A DNA stretch of 64,000 nt from NCBI RefSeq assembly GCF_958979055.1, contig NC_084886.1, positions 42,892,654-42,956,653 of the forward strand, in the 5' to 3' direction. This stretch comes from Alnus glutinosa. Its lineage: Eukaryota; Streptophyta; Magnoliopsida; Fagales; Betulaceae. How positions within the stretch are numbered: the stretch's first letter is position 1; each line of letters opens with the position of its first letter. The notes beneath the pieces were generated by a model that was given only the letters and a program-made list of their open reading frames with translations, was not told the DNA's origin and made no database searches. Positions 33,192 to 43,269 of the stretch are shown here, one piece after another. The translations under genes were made by a program, and so were the position numbers.

Positions 33192-35825
33192 GAGACAACT
33201 TCACAAAAGGGTATCGCACTATAACGCATTTTGACGGAAGGATACTGAACTAACAAATCTGTCGAACTCGGGGTTTTAACTATCAAAATGAGTCTCAGAA
33301 GAGCATTCCGTCTGTTTTCGACATTAAAACGTGACGGAAGTCGATTCACATAACTTCCACGTGAGCTTTTTAATCTGTTTTACCCATTATGGCTCTAACC
33401 TTAATTCATACACGTCTTCCATGAAGCACCATCTTATTCCTATTTCCCATATACCTCACCACCACCATTTTCCAAACCCGTCGTCGACGAGGACGACGCC
33501 AGCGCCTCTGTTCGCCGAGCTGTTGTTCACTAGGACGAAGAAGTTCTCCTAGCTTCCAGCACCTCCGAGAAGCCCGAGACAACTAAATATAACACAATAA
33601 TGGGCAGTTAAAAAAAACCCAACAAGAATCATGAACCGATGCTATGAATCAAACACCAAAAAAACACTTGAAAGAAAAATACCCAAATCAACGAAATAGC
33701 AGCTCTCTAGAATCAACAACCAGAATAAGCCCAATCCGAACAAAAAATGATGCCAACAGAAGCAAACACACAAACTTGGGCTTTGCGTCGCCGGTGGTAA
33801 CTCTCGACGGTGGACAGAAATGAGGCTGGGGCTCAATAACAGGGGAGAAGAAATGAAAATGAAATGTGTATTGTCTTTTTAGATTTCAGATTTTAGATTT
33901 CATTTCTCATCATTATCTGCACTTGTTTACGTTTCTGCAATCTTTAGTCATTTCGCTGACCTGCATTTTCCTCTGTTTTAGCTTCATAAAATAGAGTGGG
34001 TCAAGGTGGTCTGTCTCACAGGCCTTCTTATAAATACCAAGGGCGATCAACCCCTTAAGCCACACACAAGTTTCGCTTGCCTCCATTCCACCATCATTTT
34101 CATTTTCTTGGTACGCAAACAAAAGATAGCAACTGCATATATAGTTCCCTCAGTTCTTCAACTTCATCTTCTCTCAGTATGAACACCATGAATGACTCTT
34201 CGGGGGCGATGCAACACGGTGTGACTCGTGACGTTGCGTTTGATGTAGGCCACGTCGATTTGTCGCGTAGGACACTCGTCACCTTGCATGTCAACATACC
34301 AAGCCAAATGTCCATGCATGTCTAAGCCAAATACCAGATGCTCAAACAAAACCGACACAGAAACAACCCAGAAAGTGAAAAGGAATTGTTTTGCAGCAAC
34401 AAGAAGCCGTAACCATCCCTTTATATCCTCAGTTCATTTCTTTGTTTCTTGGTTGGATTATTTCAAAGGGTTGAAAAAACGAGTTGCGTTCAATGTCAAA
34501 TGAGAAGAACGTGGACTACCCACATGTATGTATATTTTATTCAGCTCTACAATGGATGCAATGGTGGCCTCTGTTTCCATTTGGTAAAATAGAGGAGAAC
34601 AAAGCATCTATTTCCCTCTAATATTGCCGACCAAACCACCTACCAACTACCAAGAGCCTTAAAGCTAAAAATAAAGGATTTTATATATTCTTAGAAAGAA
34701 GTCTCTGATTGGTTACCTGTGGCTGCTCTCTGGTCATAGCTAGCGCTCAAGATAAGCGAAAGGGAAAGCGGGAACCTAACCCTTACCTGGGTGCAAAAGG
34801 ACAAGAAACGGTGATGGTGTGCTGCAACGATGGGTGATACTTGTGGAGGGAGTGAGATGTTTATGGGGATGTACATGGCCTATGAGGTACATTTCATGTT
34901 TATCCGCAGCTTTCTGAGATAAACTTTAGATATTTGCTGCGTCCGGCTCCAAAAGAAGAAGCAACAATCAAGATGAACTCATCTTCTACTATCTCGTAAA
35001 CGAAACGATTTTGGTCGAGAACATCAATATATCTGTGCATGCATGATACATAGGTGATTGAGATAGTATAGTAAGATGGGTGGGCCCTCCTCCCCTACCA
35101 ACTGTCCTCCACGACCATTGAACATTGTAAACTTAACTCCATATTGCTTAGCCATCTTTATTAGCTCTTCTTGAGCCTTATATAACTGCCAAGCCGCAGA
35201 GAGACGACCAACATCTTTTTCGGAATCTGAGTACCCTATCATGACTTCTTGTTTCCCATTGATCTGATTTCTATACCAGTACATTGTTAATATATATAGC
35301 TGAAGCTGAAGATGAAGATGAAGAATGGGTAGCTGAAGTGATCAATGTGCGGGTATACACGTATAAATAGCGGTGGTCAGCTGGGGACTAGTACAAGTCT
35401 TCTAAGATGGACAGAGTTTTTTGGGACCGTCGGATCAATACACTCGTGGATGGATATAGGTTGAACAAGTGTAGAGGCATGTGGAGAACAAGAAGAAGGA
35501 AAGGTTGAAGAAAGGCCATGGACGAGGAAGAGGAGAAATTTAAAAAATGTGAATCAGTTCGTGCGTCTTTTTTGTTCTGAAAGCTTTGGTGGGATGCTAC
35601 GTGATTTATTGGTTGAAGCCAGGGGCAAAACGGGCAAAAGGCATTAGAAAAGTCACGTGGAAGTCACGTGAATCGACTTCCGTCACATTTTAACAACAAG
35701 AACAGGTGAAATGCCCTTCTGAGGCTCATTTTGATAGTTAAAACCCCGAATTTGACAGGTTTGCTAGTTTAGTATCCTTCCGTCAAAACGTGTTATAATT
35801 CGATACCCTTTTGTGAAGTTGTCCC
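33192..35825. mobile_element. Pack-MULE, 2.6 kb, with host gene fragments
   Basis: Left end GAGACAACTTCACAAAAGGG and right end (reversed) GGGACAACTTCACAAAAGGG begin terminal inverted repeats of about 195 bp. These include ACGGAAGGATACT, GGGGTTTTAACTATCAAAAT and GACGGAAGTCGATTCAC. TTTAGAATA flanks both sides exactly (33183-33191 and 35826-35834), the 9-bp duplication of Mutator-like elements. No MURA transposase is present. The interior carries a piece of phosphoenolpyruvate carboxylase (35040-35284) and other GC-richer, gene-like stretches (33470-33590, 34180-34330) of unknown source. Long TIRs plus captured host coding sequence define a Pack-MULE. Confidence 0.92.
35040..35284 (-). pseudogene. 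captured phosphoenolpyruvate carboxylase fragment
   Basis: The minus-strand frame reads [58 protein letters not shown]. This is the highly conserved PEPC active-site region, normally GYSDSGKDAGR ... [20 protein letters not shown]. Visible departures are G to E and A to V in the GYSDSGKDAGR motif and H to N before GRGG. After GRGG a one-base shift is needed to continue as [17 protein letters not shown]. It covers about 80 of roughly 960 residues and cannot be a working enzyme. It lies entirely inside the Pack-MULE. Confidence 0.9.
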
Positions 35826-36471
35826 TTTAGAATATAAACTAAAATATTAAATTTATCATTCTTTATCGGCTTAAGTTTTTTAGGATAAGTGGCGATTTAA
35901 TACGTATAGTATCAAAGCAAAGGGCCCGAGTTTGAACCTTATCTCTATCAACGATTACTTCTAATTTTAATTAAATATTTCACGTGTTAAGCCTCATTTG
36001 TTAAAAGAAGTTTGAACTCACACGCGTGTAAGGAGAAATTAATGTTAAAATATAAATTAAATTTAATATTTTCTATCGACTTAAACTTTTAAGATAAACG
36101 ATAATTTAACATATACGAATAGAAGAGTAGCCAACGGCGGAAATCTCATGCATGCATATATGTGTGAGTGGCAACATAGAGGCTTGAAAGGAATTCACAT
36201 AAACCTTCATTAATCTAATGAATGAAAAGTTGAAAAGATTATCAAAAAAAAAAAAAAGGTGAAAAGGCGTTAAAGAGAAAATGCAAGGTTGATGAGATTA
36301 ACTGTCTTGGCAAAAAAGAGATATTCCTACTGCCTATTGGTCGGAGGAGGACTCAACATTAATTTGTGGGCGCAAAAAGAGAGCTCAGAAGCGCGTGTTT
36401 TCATCTGAGGATCAGATGAAGGTGATGGACCCAACCATCACAGGAGCGCAGAACTCATCACAGCTCCTCGT
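35826..36471. repeat. dispersed repeat with GTTTGAACC motif
   Basis: Two related blocks, about 35838-35915 and 36050-36115, share ATTAAATTTA-TAT-TTCT-TCG(G/A)CTTAA and AAGATAA-CGAT-AATTTAACATAT-like words. A GAGTTTGAACC box lies between them, together with TTAATTAAATATTTCACGTG, which recurs at about 55711-55730. It is probably part of a decayed SINE or other dispersed repeat. The rest is AT-rich. Confidence 0.45.
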
Positions 36472-36542
36472 TGCACCAGCCGGGAATCGAACCCGGGTCT
36501 GTACCGTGGCAGGGTACTATTCTACCACTAGACCACTGGTGC
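36472..36542 (-). tRNA. tRNA-Gly (anticodon GCC)
   Basis: On the minus strand the 71 bases fold as a full cloverleaf: acceptor GCACCAG/CTGGTGC with discriminator A, D arm GTCTAGTGGTAGAAT, anticodon stem-loop GTACC-CTGCCAC-GGTAC with GCC, and T arm CCGGG-TTCGATT-CCCGG. Internal promoter boxes A (TGGTCTAGTGG) and B (GGTTCGATTCC) are intact, and there is no intron. It looks functional. Confidence 0.97.
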
Positions 36543-37392
36543 TTGGTGAGTGTTGTACCTGATATCTTTTATAAAACACGGGTTTATAAGAAATCTAAAA
36601 TTCTTCTTCTATTCTACATAAATATGGGCTTGTTTAGCAAAAAACATAACAAAACAGAATAATGAGTTATTAGTTTTAGAATTAGTAAAAAGTGATGATG
36701 TAATATAAAATAAAAAGAATTTGTATAAAAAAGTGAAAAAAATTTGTATTGTAGTTAATTTTTTTATTTGAATAGTAATAAAAAATTATTAATGTGATAT
36801 AAAAAGTGAGAATATTTTGATGTTGATGAATAGTAAAAAATATAAAAAAAATGAAGAAAAAAAAGTGCGTGAACAGTAACAGCATTATGCTGTTCTGTAT
36901 TGTTGCTTGACAAACAAGCCTTATGATTCATTGCCTTCGTGCCTATCAAATACAGTTTTAAAACAAGATCGATCGTACGATATATGCATAAAAGTTATAT
37001 TGTACTCGAATAATTAGATAGTAACCAATTAACCTCCATAATTGATTAAATGATTAAAAAAAAAAAAGTTGAGTTGTGGATTTAATTAGTTTAATGACTA
37101 ATTTGTTAACCATACACTCTTTCCTTTTATTAATTATGAATTATTATGTTAATTTGTAAGGAAATTATAGTAAAAACTATAATCTCTCAAACATTTTCCA
37201 AATAGATAAGTGACATTTTATTCGCAATTGATTTATTAAAAGTGATACTTTATAAAGTTCTTAATTATAATTGCACAATAATATTTAATAATGGAATTTA
37301 TGTGATGCCAATAAAGAATACCAATATGGTAAAACATCATTATCTTTTTTATTTTTTTGGTGTAGTAAAATATCATTATCTAAAATATAAAT
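36543..37392. other. AT-rich intergenic DNA
   Basis: Strongly AT-rich with poly(A) stretches. No gene, RNA or repeat structure is supported. Confidence 0.5.
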
Positions 37393-37886
37393 TGTTAGGG
37401 AAATATTTATCCCCTATAATTGGTTGGATCAGACCAGCCCCTTTGGGCTGGTCCCTGGGGTGAACTTTAAGTCTCAGACTTTGGGCCATGGCCGGACATC
37501 TCAGTCTTCATTTATTGGCACAATTAATTCAAGTCAGATATATATGTATCAAATGTATGCCTAGAATACTGTGCCTGACAGGGGGACAGGGGAAGTGACT
37601 AGATATTTATTATGACAAGGCTTTCTCTTCATAAAAGGGGGGACAAAAAAGGGAATGTGCACAGGTACGTGATATAAAAGGGAGTATCTAAGTTATTTTA
37701 ACAGAGGGATCTATTATTCTTTCAAGCTCTCTCTCTCTTCTTTATACAGACACTTGACTGACTTGATCGTCGGAAGAGGCTTCGCCAGCCAATCCCCGGT
37801 GGGTGTTTGTTGTCTTGCAGTTCAGCACGTGGACGAGAAGACGGCTTTGATGATGCTACGTCATCGCGAAAAAATTGACATCAACA
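37393..37886 (+). mobile_element. solo LTR fossil, 494 bp
   Basis: It starts TGTTAGGGAAATATTTATCC, ends GACATCAACA and is flanked by TAAAT on both sides (37388-37392 and 37887-37891). TG...CA ends and a 5-bp duplication are LTR hallmarks. A TATAAAAGGG box (about 37673) and CT-rich leader precede GACTTGATCGTCGGAAGAGG. No internal genes adjoin it, so the element was lost by LTR-LTR recombination. The family is probably Ty3/gypsy, but that is a guess from style. The intact target duplication suggests moderate to young age. Confidence 0.88.
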
Positions 37887-39008
37887 TAAATCAACGAGCA
37901 TAATTTGCCTTAGCTTTTGTTGTGCCCACCTCTAACTGCAGACACTTTGCGAGAACTGCCATTGTGTCCAGCTACATTATGCGTGCTCTCTATGGCATTT
38001 CAAGAGTCATTCTCGATCGCATTTATACCAACCAAATCACAATGTCGTTTCTTTTTTTTTTTTCTTCATGAGACAACTCATGGACTTGGTTCATAGTTGT
38101 TGTATCATCAGCAAAAGTTGATTTAGTAAAAGTTGATTTCGATCATCGTTTGTTGTGTTGATGTGGAGCCTTCTCCTCTTTCAATGTTTGTTTGTATAAA
38201 GGGAGAGGCGCCGTCCTGTTCTTATCCCCTTGTTGATACATCCATAGTCTTTTGGAAAGCTGATCACGTGACCTTCTTAAATTTGAAAGGACTCTTACTT
38301 TAACTTGCACAAATATGAGCTTTTGGATCTAGTGTGTCCCTTTCCACTTTCCAATGGATTCTATCCTCCAATATCTGGCTAGGGTTTGCATGTTGGGTTG
38401 GCATTGGCTCTTCTTGCTTGTCAGAGACCATCCCTCTTAATTTAGCTCTATTGTTTGATTTTTTCATGAATGATGGGAAGAGGCAAATGGCAATATTGGG
38501 CATAAGTATTCACAGCAGTCACTTTATAAGGGTACTGTTCTTTAAATTTATGAAAACTACCAAGAAAGTCATAAAAAGTCACCCACAACAGTCACCATAT
38601 ATTTTTCTATTCCTTGGGAATGCTATAATGCTACCCAATGCATTGGGTAGCACTATAGCTTTCCCATTCCTTTGATTATTCACAAAATTCATTTTCTCTC
38701 TCCCATTGTATCTTCAACGTCTCTCCCCTCTAGTTCTCAGCTCGGAAATGCTCGCTCTCTCTCTCTCTCTCCTCCCCAAATTTCTGATTTTCGCCTCATC
38801 GGCTTGCCAACTCAGGGACCATGGAACCACAGACGATAGAGTTGCTGCCTTGCCCTCCAAAACCTTAACCCTTATCTAGATCTCCAGCAAAAACCTCACC
38901 GTTGGTTTCTAGAGATCATCATCTTGCAGAAAAGAGAACCCCAGGCTTGCTTATCAGGTGGTCCACGTCGTCAACATCGAGAGGCAGGAGCCCTAGCCCT
39001 TTGAGTTG
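37887..39008. other. intergenic; palindrome at 38617-38668
   Basis: No gene supported. GGGAATGCTATAATGCTACC at 38617 is followed by CAATGCATTG and the complement GGTAGCACTATAGCTTTCCC, a nearly perfect 50-bp hairpin. A CT-rich stretch (38755-38775) follows. Confidence 0.5.
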
Positions 39009-39199
39009 ATGAGAAATGATTGAGGGGGGACTTTTAACCGTCCCCCCTCACCCCTTTTTGTATAAAAAATTCAATTTTATTCAAAAAGAAAAAACAAAAC
39101 AATAAAAAAAAAAAATGCACTTTTTAAATAAAATTGAATTTTTTATACAAAATGGGGTGAGGGGGGATGGTTAAAGGTCCCCCTCTCAATCATTTCTTT
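39009..39199. mobile_element. MITE with GAGAAATGATTGAGGGGGGA ends
   Basis: The two arms are near-perfect reverse complements over about 65 bp (GAGAAATGATTGAGGGGG, CCCCCCTCACCCC, TTGTATAAAAAATTCAATTT). The flanks TTTGAGTTG and TTTGAGCTA match at 7 of 9. The ends are of the same GAGAAATGATT type as family B. Confidence 0.8.
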
Positions 39200-39269
39200 G
39201 AGCTAATTAGGGGTTTCACGGATCGGAGGGTTTTTGGTGGGTGCGAGTTGATTAAGGTATTGGAGATTG

Positions 39270-39660
39270 AGTTTGGTCTTCCTCTTCGGTTGTGATCGCC
39301 ATTGATGGGGATTTTGAGCTTTGATGACATATTTACATAGGTTGGCACTAGTTGGCCTTTTCAGTTTTTGGTCTTCCTCTTCGGTTATGATCTCCATTGA
39401 TGGGGTTTTTGAGCAGTGATGGCAGATTTGCATAGGTTGGCACCGATTGGCCTTTTCTGTTTTTGGTCTGCCTCTTCAGTTGTGATCGCCATTAATGGGG
39501 TTTTTGAGCTCTAATGGCAGATTTGCATAGGTTGGCACTGGTTGGCCTTTTCCGTTTTTGGTATTCCTCTTCTGTTGTGATTGCCATTGATGGCGTTTTT
39601 GAGCTTTGATGGCAGATTTGCACCGATTGGCCTTTTATGTTTTGGACACTATTGGTTTGC
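39270..39660. repeat. 94-bp tandem repeat, four copies
   Basis: Units start TTTTTGGTCTTCCTCTTCGG at about 39272, with the next near 39366, 39460 and 39554. Each carries TGATGGGG, TTTGAGC, GCAGATTTGCATAGGTTGGC and TTGGCCTTTT. The copies differ by about 5-10%. The peptide frames here are translations of the repeat. Confidence 0.82.
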
Positions 39661-40469
39661 TCAGTCACCCACTCTCTTTTCTTTTTCTTTTTCTTTTTTT
39701 TTTAATTGTTTAATTTTAAGGTATTATATGTAAATTTGAAACTTGAATTAAGATATTTGAGTCTTTTCACGAATTTGACTAACGGAACGAGGGTAAATGT
39801 ACAAAAATAGTAGTTGCATTCTCTCTTTTGGTTGATGTGCCAGTTCATGGTGGCATGTTAACAATGACAAGTAGTTTATGGAGGAAAATGTAATTACCCC
39901 TTAAGATAAAGAGAAGTTATTGTGGAGCGTTTTTGTTTAGAGAAACAAAAAGTGGTTTTGTTCCCTACATTTAGAAAAAGTTGTTGGGTAGATGCTGGGA
40001 ATGCTCTATTCGCTGTCTTCAAATGGCGATCATAATTTCGTGGTTAATTTTGGACGCCCATATTAGGTTGTTGGATTTCTCATACCATTAAGGAATTAAT
40101 GATCTTCTTGTTCCTTATGAGGTGGCCTATCACTTAATAATTTTGACACGGAGCTCATGGCCTTGTTTTGGCCATCTGTCTTGTTTTAATGGCTTCCCGA
40201 CAAAGGGTGTTTTGGAGTACATGACCATATATTAGCCAATTGCCCACTCTAGTATGGGTATATGGCCTATTGTCAACCAATTGTCTTGTATAATTTCTCC
40301 TTTGTGAGCTCGTGAGGGAGTAGCCGACGGGCTTTTTTTTTTTTTAAAAAAAAAAAAAAATTGTTAATGAAAAGGACATAATAATATTTGGACAAAATTT
40401 TCCTCAAATCTAGGTTGGAGGAAGTTCTTTCAACCTAATCTATAAAAATGACGTGTGTTTTTATATTTT
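39661..40469. other. intergenic DNA
   Basis: No gene or defined repeat supported. A poly(T)/poly(A) junction lies at 40332-40360. Confidence 0.45.
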
Positions 40470-40951
40470 CAGAGCATTCCTAATAGCCTCATCAAAATAG
40501 CTTTTTAGTTATTTTGATGAACCAATTTGATAAAAATACTAAAAAATCACTCACAACAGCCTCAGCATTTTAACCAAAAAGTTTTGATGAATGAAATTAC
40601 TCATCAATTCTGATGAGTAATATTCACTCACCAATTTTGTTTCACCTTTCTCTCTCACATGATCGGCACACTTTTTTCCTTTTTTCTCTCATTTTCTTCT
40701 CCCATCTCCCATCTCTCTCACACGATAATGTCCTTATTTCATGGACATGAATGATTATTTGTAAAAAGATTAAAAAGATTAAATAGAGAAAGAATAAAGA
40801 AATATTATTTAAATGGAATAATGATAGTAAATAGTTAAAATGGTGAGGCTGCTGAGATAATTTTAAAAAAGTAGCTCACCTGAATAGAGAAAAGTGATTT
40901 TTAGCTACTTTGATGAGTACAATTTGATGAGGCTACTAGGAATGCTCTGAG
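40470..40951. mobile_element. MITE with CAGAGCATTCCTA ends
   Basis: CAGAGCATTCCTAATAGCCTC on the left and its partner GAGGCTACTAGGAATGCTCTG on the right form terminal inverted repeats that continue as ATCAAA and AGCTA-TTTGATGA. The interior is AT-rich with CT-rich stretches and non-coding. A separate hairpin (ACATGCTTTTTTTAATTGTA to its partner, about 40955-41051) lies immediately to the right. Confidence 0.8.
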
Positions 40952-41052
40952 AAGTACATGCTTTTTTTAATTGTAAGGACAAAGTTTGATGAAATTTTAT
41001 TAAAAATACATTTTTCTTCAAACTTTGTCATTGCAATTAAAAAAAAGCATGT

Positions 41053-41700
41053 TGTTGGAAATAATTTCCATTCAGACCGGCTCATCTAAAGAATCATGAG
41101 CCTTTAGGTCAATACTGTCCCAAGGAGAATCGACGGCTGAAAAGCCGAGACTGCCAGACTCCCGAGTAGTCCTATCCCGGAAAATAAACACTAAGTAGTC
41201 ATCCCTGTAAAGGCTATTCTCGAGAATACGCGATATGAGATATATTCTGATTAAGTCCCAATAATGCAAACATCCCAAGATCGAGAGTCAGCTCATTTAG
41301 CCAAAGCTCGAGACAAGCATGTCTTGGGAATTTAGGTCCAATAAATCCAGTAACAGTCCTATTCCCAGTAGAATTGGGATAAGACTCCAAGTCTAAATTT
41401 GATCCTTGAAGATTTGGGATCACCCCGAAGATTCGGATCAGATCCTACGTCTATTAAGGAATTGGAGTCCAAATAGAACTTTGATTACATTCCTAAGTCA
41501 ACGAGGAGTAGAAAACCTAATCTAGGTTGATCTTTACCTCTTTACCTATAAATAGACCTATACCTTAAATATAAACAACAAATTGAATATTTTATGCATC
41601 GAGCGAGTGACACCCAAGAAGGGTCTCAATATTATAGGGAAGCATGACCATACAAAGAGATGTATGTCATTTTTATTGAGTACTTAGCTTGAAAGAAATC
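41053..41700 (+). mobile_element. LTR-like fossil upstream of OBERON-like gene
   Basis: It starts TGTTGGAAATAATTTCC just after the hairpin and contains ACCTATAAATAGACC (about 41545), a clear TATA box, followed by GCATCGAGCGAGTGACACCC. No internal retroelement genes follow. The right edge and target duplication could not be placed. It may contribute upstream sequence to the next gene. Confidence 0.45.
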
Positions 41701-41799
41701 TTTGTTTGTAATATTTTGTGACTTTTGTCTATCAGTTTTTATAAAAATTCCAGGTACAATTTACAAAAAATTTCGATATATTTATTTGCTTTCTCGTTT

Positions 41800-42081
41800 C
41801 CGACGCCGATACAGGGTCTCGCTTCCATTCCGCTCTCTCTTACTTCACTTCTCTTTCCGCGAATCGGACCATTCTCTTTCGTTAACCCTAACCAGCTTGT
41901 TCACTCTCTCGTGGATTTCCGATTCCTGTCTTCGAAATTTTGTTTTCCCGAAACAGCAAACTAATTTCCTGTCGCTCTCCTGTTCAACCTTACGCTTCCG
42001 CAGGTGACGAGGCAATTTATAGTAATCGGAAACCCTAAGTTTCTCTTCGAGCTGTGAATCTGAGGAACACTGTTGGTGTCA
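41800..42081 (+). other. probable 5' untranslated exon of OBERON-like gene
   Basis: A CT-rich, GC-richer stretch holds two possible donors, CGCAG|GTGACG at 42004 and GTCAG|GTGATG at 42082. It precedes about 1.2 kb of AT-rich, intron-like DNA before the coding start. Which donor is used, and the start of transcription, cannot be told from sequence. Confidence 0.5.
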
Positions 42082-42720
42082 GGTGATGCTTCAAATCTTG
42101 TTCTTCTTCTTGTTTTTAACTTGCATATATCATGTTTGAAATATTTGATGGGAATGAGAATTAATCAATGTTTTAGGTTTAGGTAATTAGAATGTGGGTA
42201 TGTATGTGGCGGTTTTAGCATTTTTCGTTGTTAAGCAGGCCGTAGATCACACTGAGCTTGTTGTGGTGTATCCGAGCTTTTCGCAGTTTTTGGAGCGATA
42301 CTGGAATCGTTTTTGTTTGATATCATTCGCTGAGAATATACTAAAGAAAGGAAATTGTAATCCAAGAGTTCTACAAAATGCTCTTCATGGAAAAAAAAGA
42401 AAAGAAAAGTGAATGAACATGCATTTTTAACGTGTAGAAGCATATCCATTTGGGTGAATAGTGAATTGAAGGAACTTGTGCCTGTTGTTTGAAATCTAGG
42501 GTTGGTTTGGTCGTCCGTGTAAATTGCATGGATCTGTTTGGTTCACATAGGATTTGAACGGATGGATGTTTCAATTATAAAGACCACTTGAAGAAAATTG
42601 AGGCTAGGGGGATCAATTTAATGATTTCGTAATATGCTGCCATTTCAAGATTCTATTACTGCCAAGTATGTGAATGGGTGCGATTTCAAAATATGGCATA
42701 TTCATGATGATTACTTCTTA

Positions 42721-42765
42721 AAGATGCTCTATAAGTTACTTATCAAAAAGATGCTCTATAAGTTA
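42721..42765 (+). mobile_element. micro LINE-tail insertion (9 bp between 18-bp duplications)
   Basis: AAGATGCTCTATAAGTTA occurs at 42721-42738 and again at 42748-42765, separated only by CTTATCAAA. That spacer, with the following A residues, matches the terminal ACTTATCAAAA of plant L1-type LINEs. The pattern is what an extremely 5'-truncated target-primed insertion would leave. Confidence 0.6.
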
Positions 42766-43269
42766 ACTGGGGTAATTTAATTAGCTATTGGGATGCCTAA
42801 TGGGTCCTTAGTTATTAGTATGCCTTGTCTAATCTAGAAACTATGTTTAAGGAGAGGAGCAGGACTTTTGTGTCTGCACACGTGAAATAATATTAGAATT
42901 CCAGGAAGTTCCATATTATCTTTTTGTGAATGCATTTTGAATTTGAGGGTGCATAATTATGATTGGTTGACAGTGACTGCACTTATCTTCCGGTGCCTTA
43001 TAGTTGATTATTTAGGAGAAAGTTGCTTATTTAGTGTTTGCTGATTAATATGAGTCAATGTGTAAAGTAATTTTACCATTTGAGTTCATGCTTTAATTGT
43101 CCATTCTTTATGAAGTATAAATCAGAACCAGGAAGGTTTAGAGTCTTCAAAATGGCGTTGTATTTTTGAAATATTTTAGGTTGTTGTGCTTTGTTAGTAG
43201 CTAATGATATCCAAATGGCATTGAGCAGCTCAGAAGCCGCAGCCAATTGTTAACTGAAAAAAATATATC

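Noticed and set aside
36471-36662. Open frame starting MHQPGIEPGSVPWQG
   Set aside because: It is the antisense translation of the tRNA-Gly gene.
36000-37390. Organellar DNA insertion suggested by high AT and a tRNA
   Set aside because: The tRNA-Gly(GCC) has the nuclear plant form, and no plastid or mitochondrial genes flank it.
39270-39660. CRISPR-like array
   Set aside because: Units are contiguous 94-bp tandem repeats without unique spacers, in a plant nuclear sequence.
41702-42007. Frame over the CT-rich leader of the OBERON-like gene
   Set aside because: Ser/Phe/Leu-rich translation of a pyrimidine-rich 5' leader, no domain.
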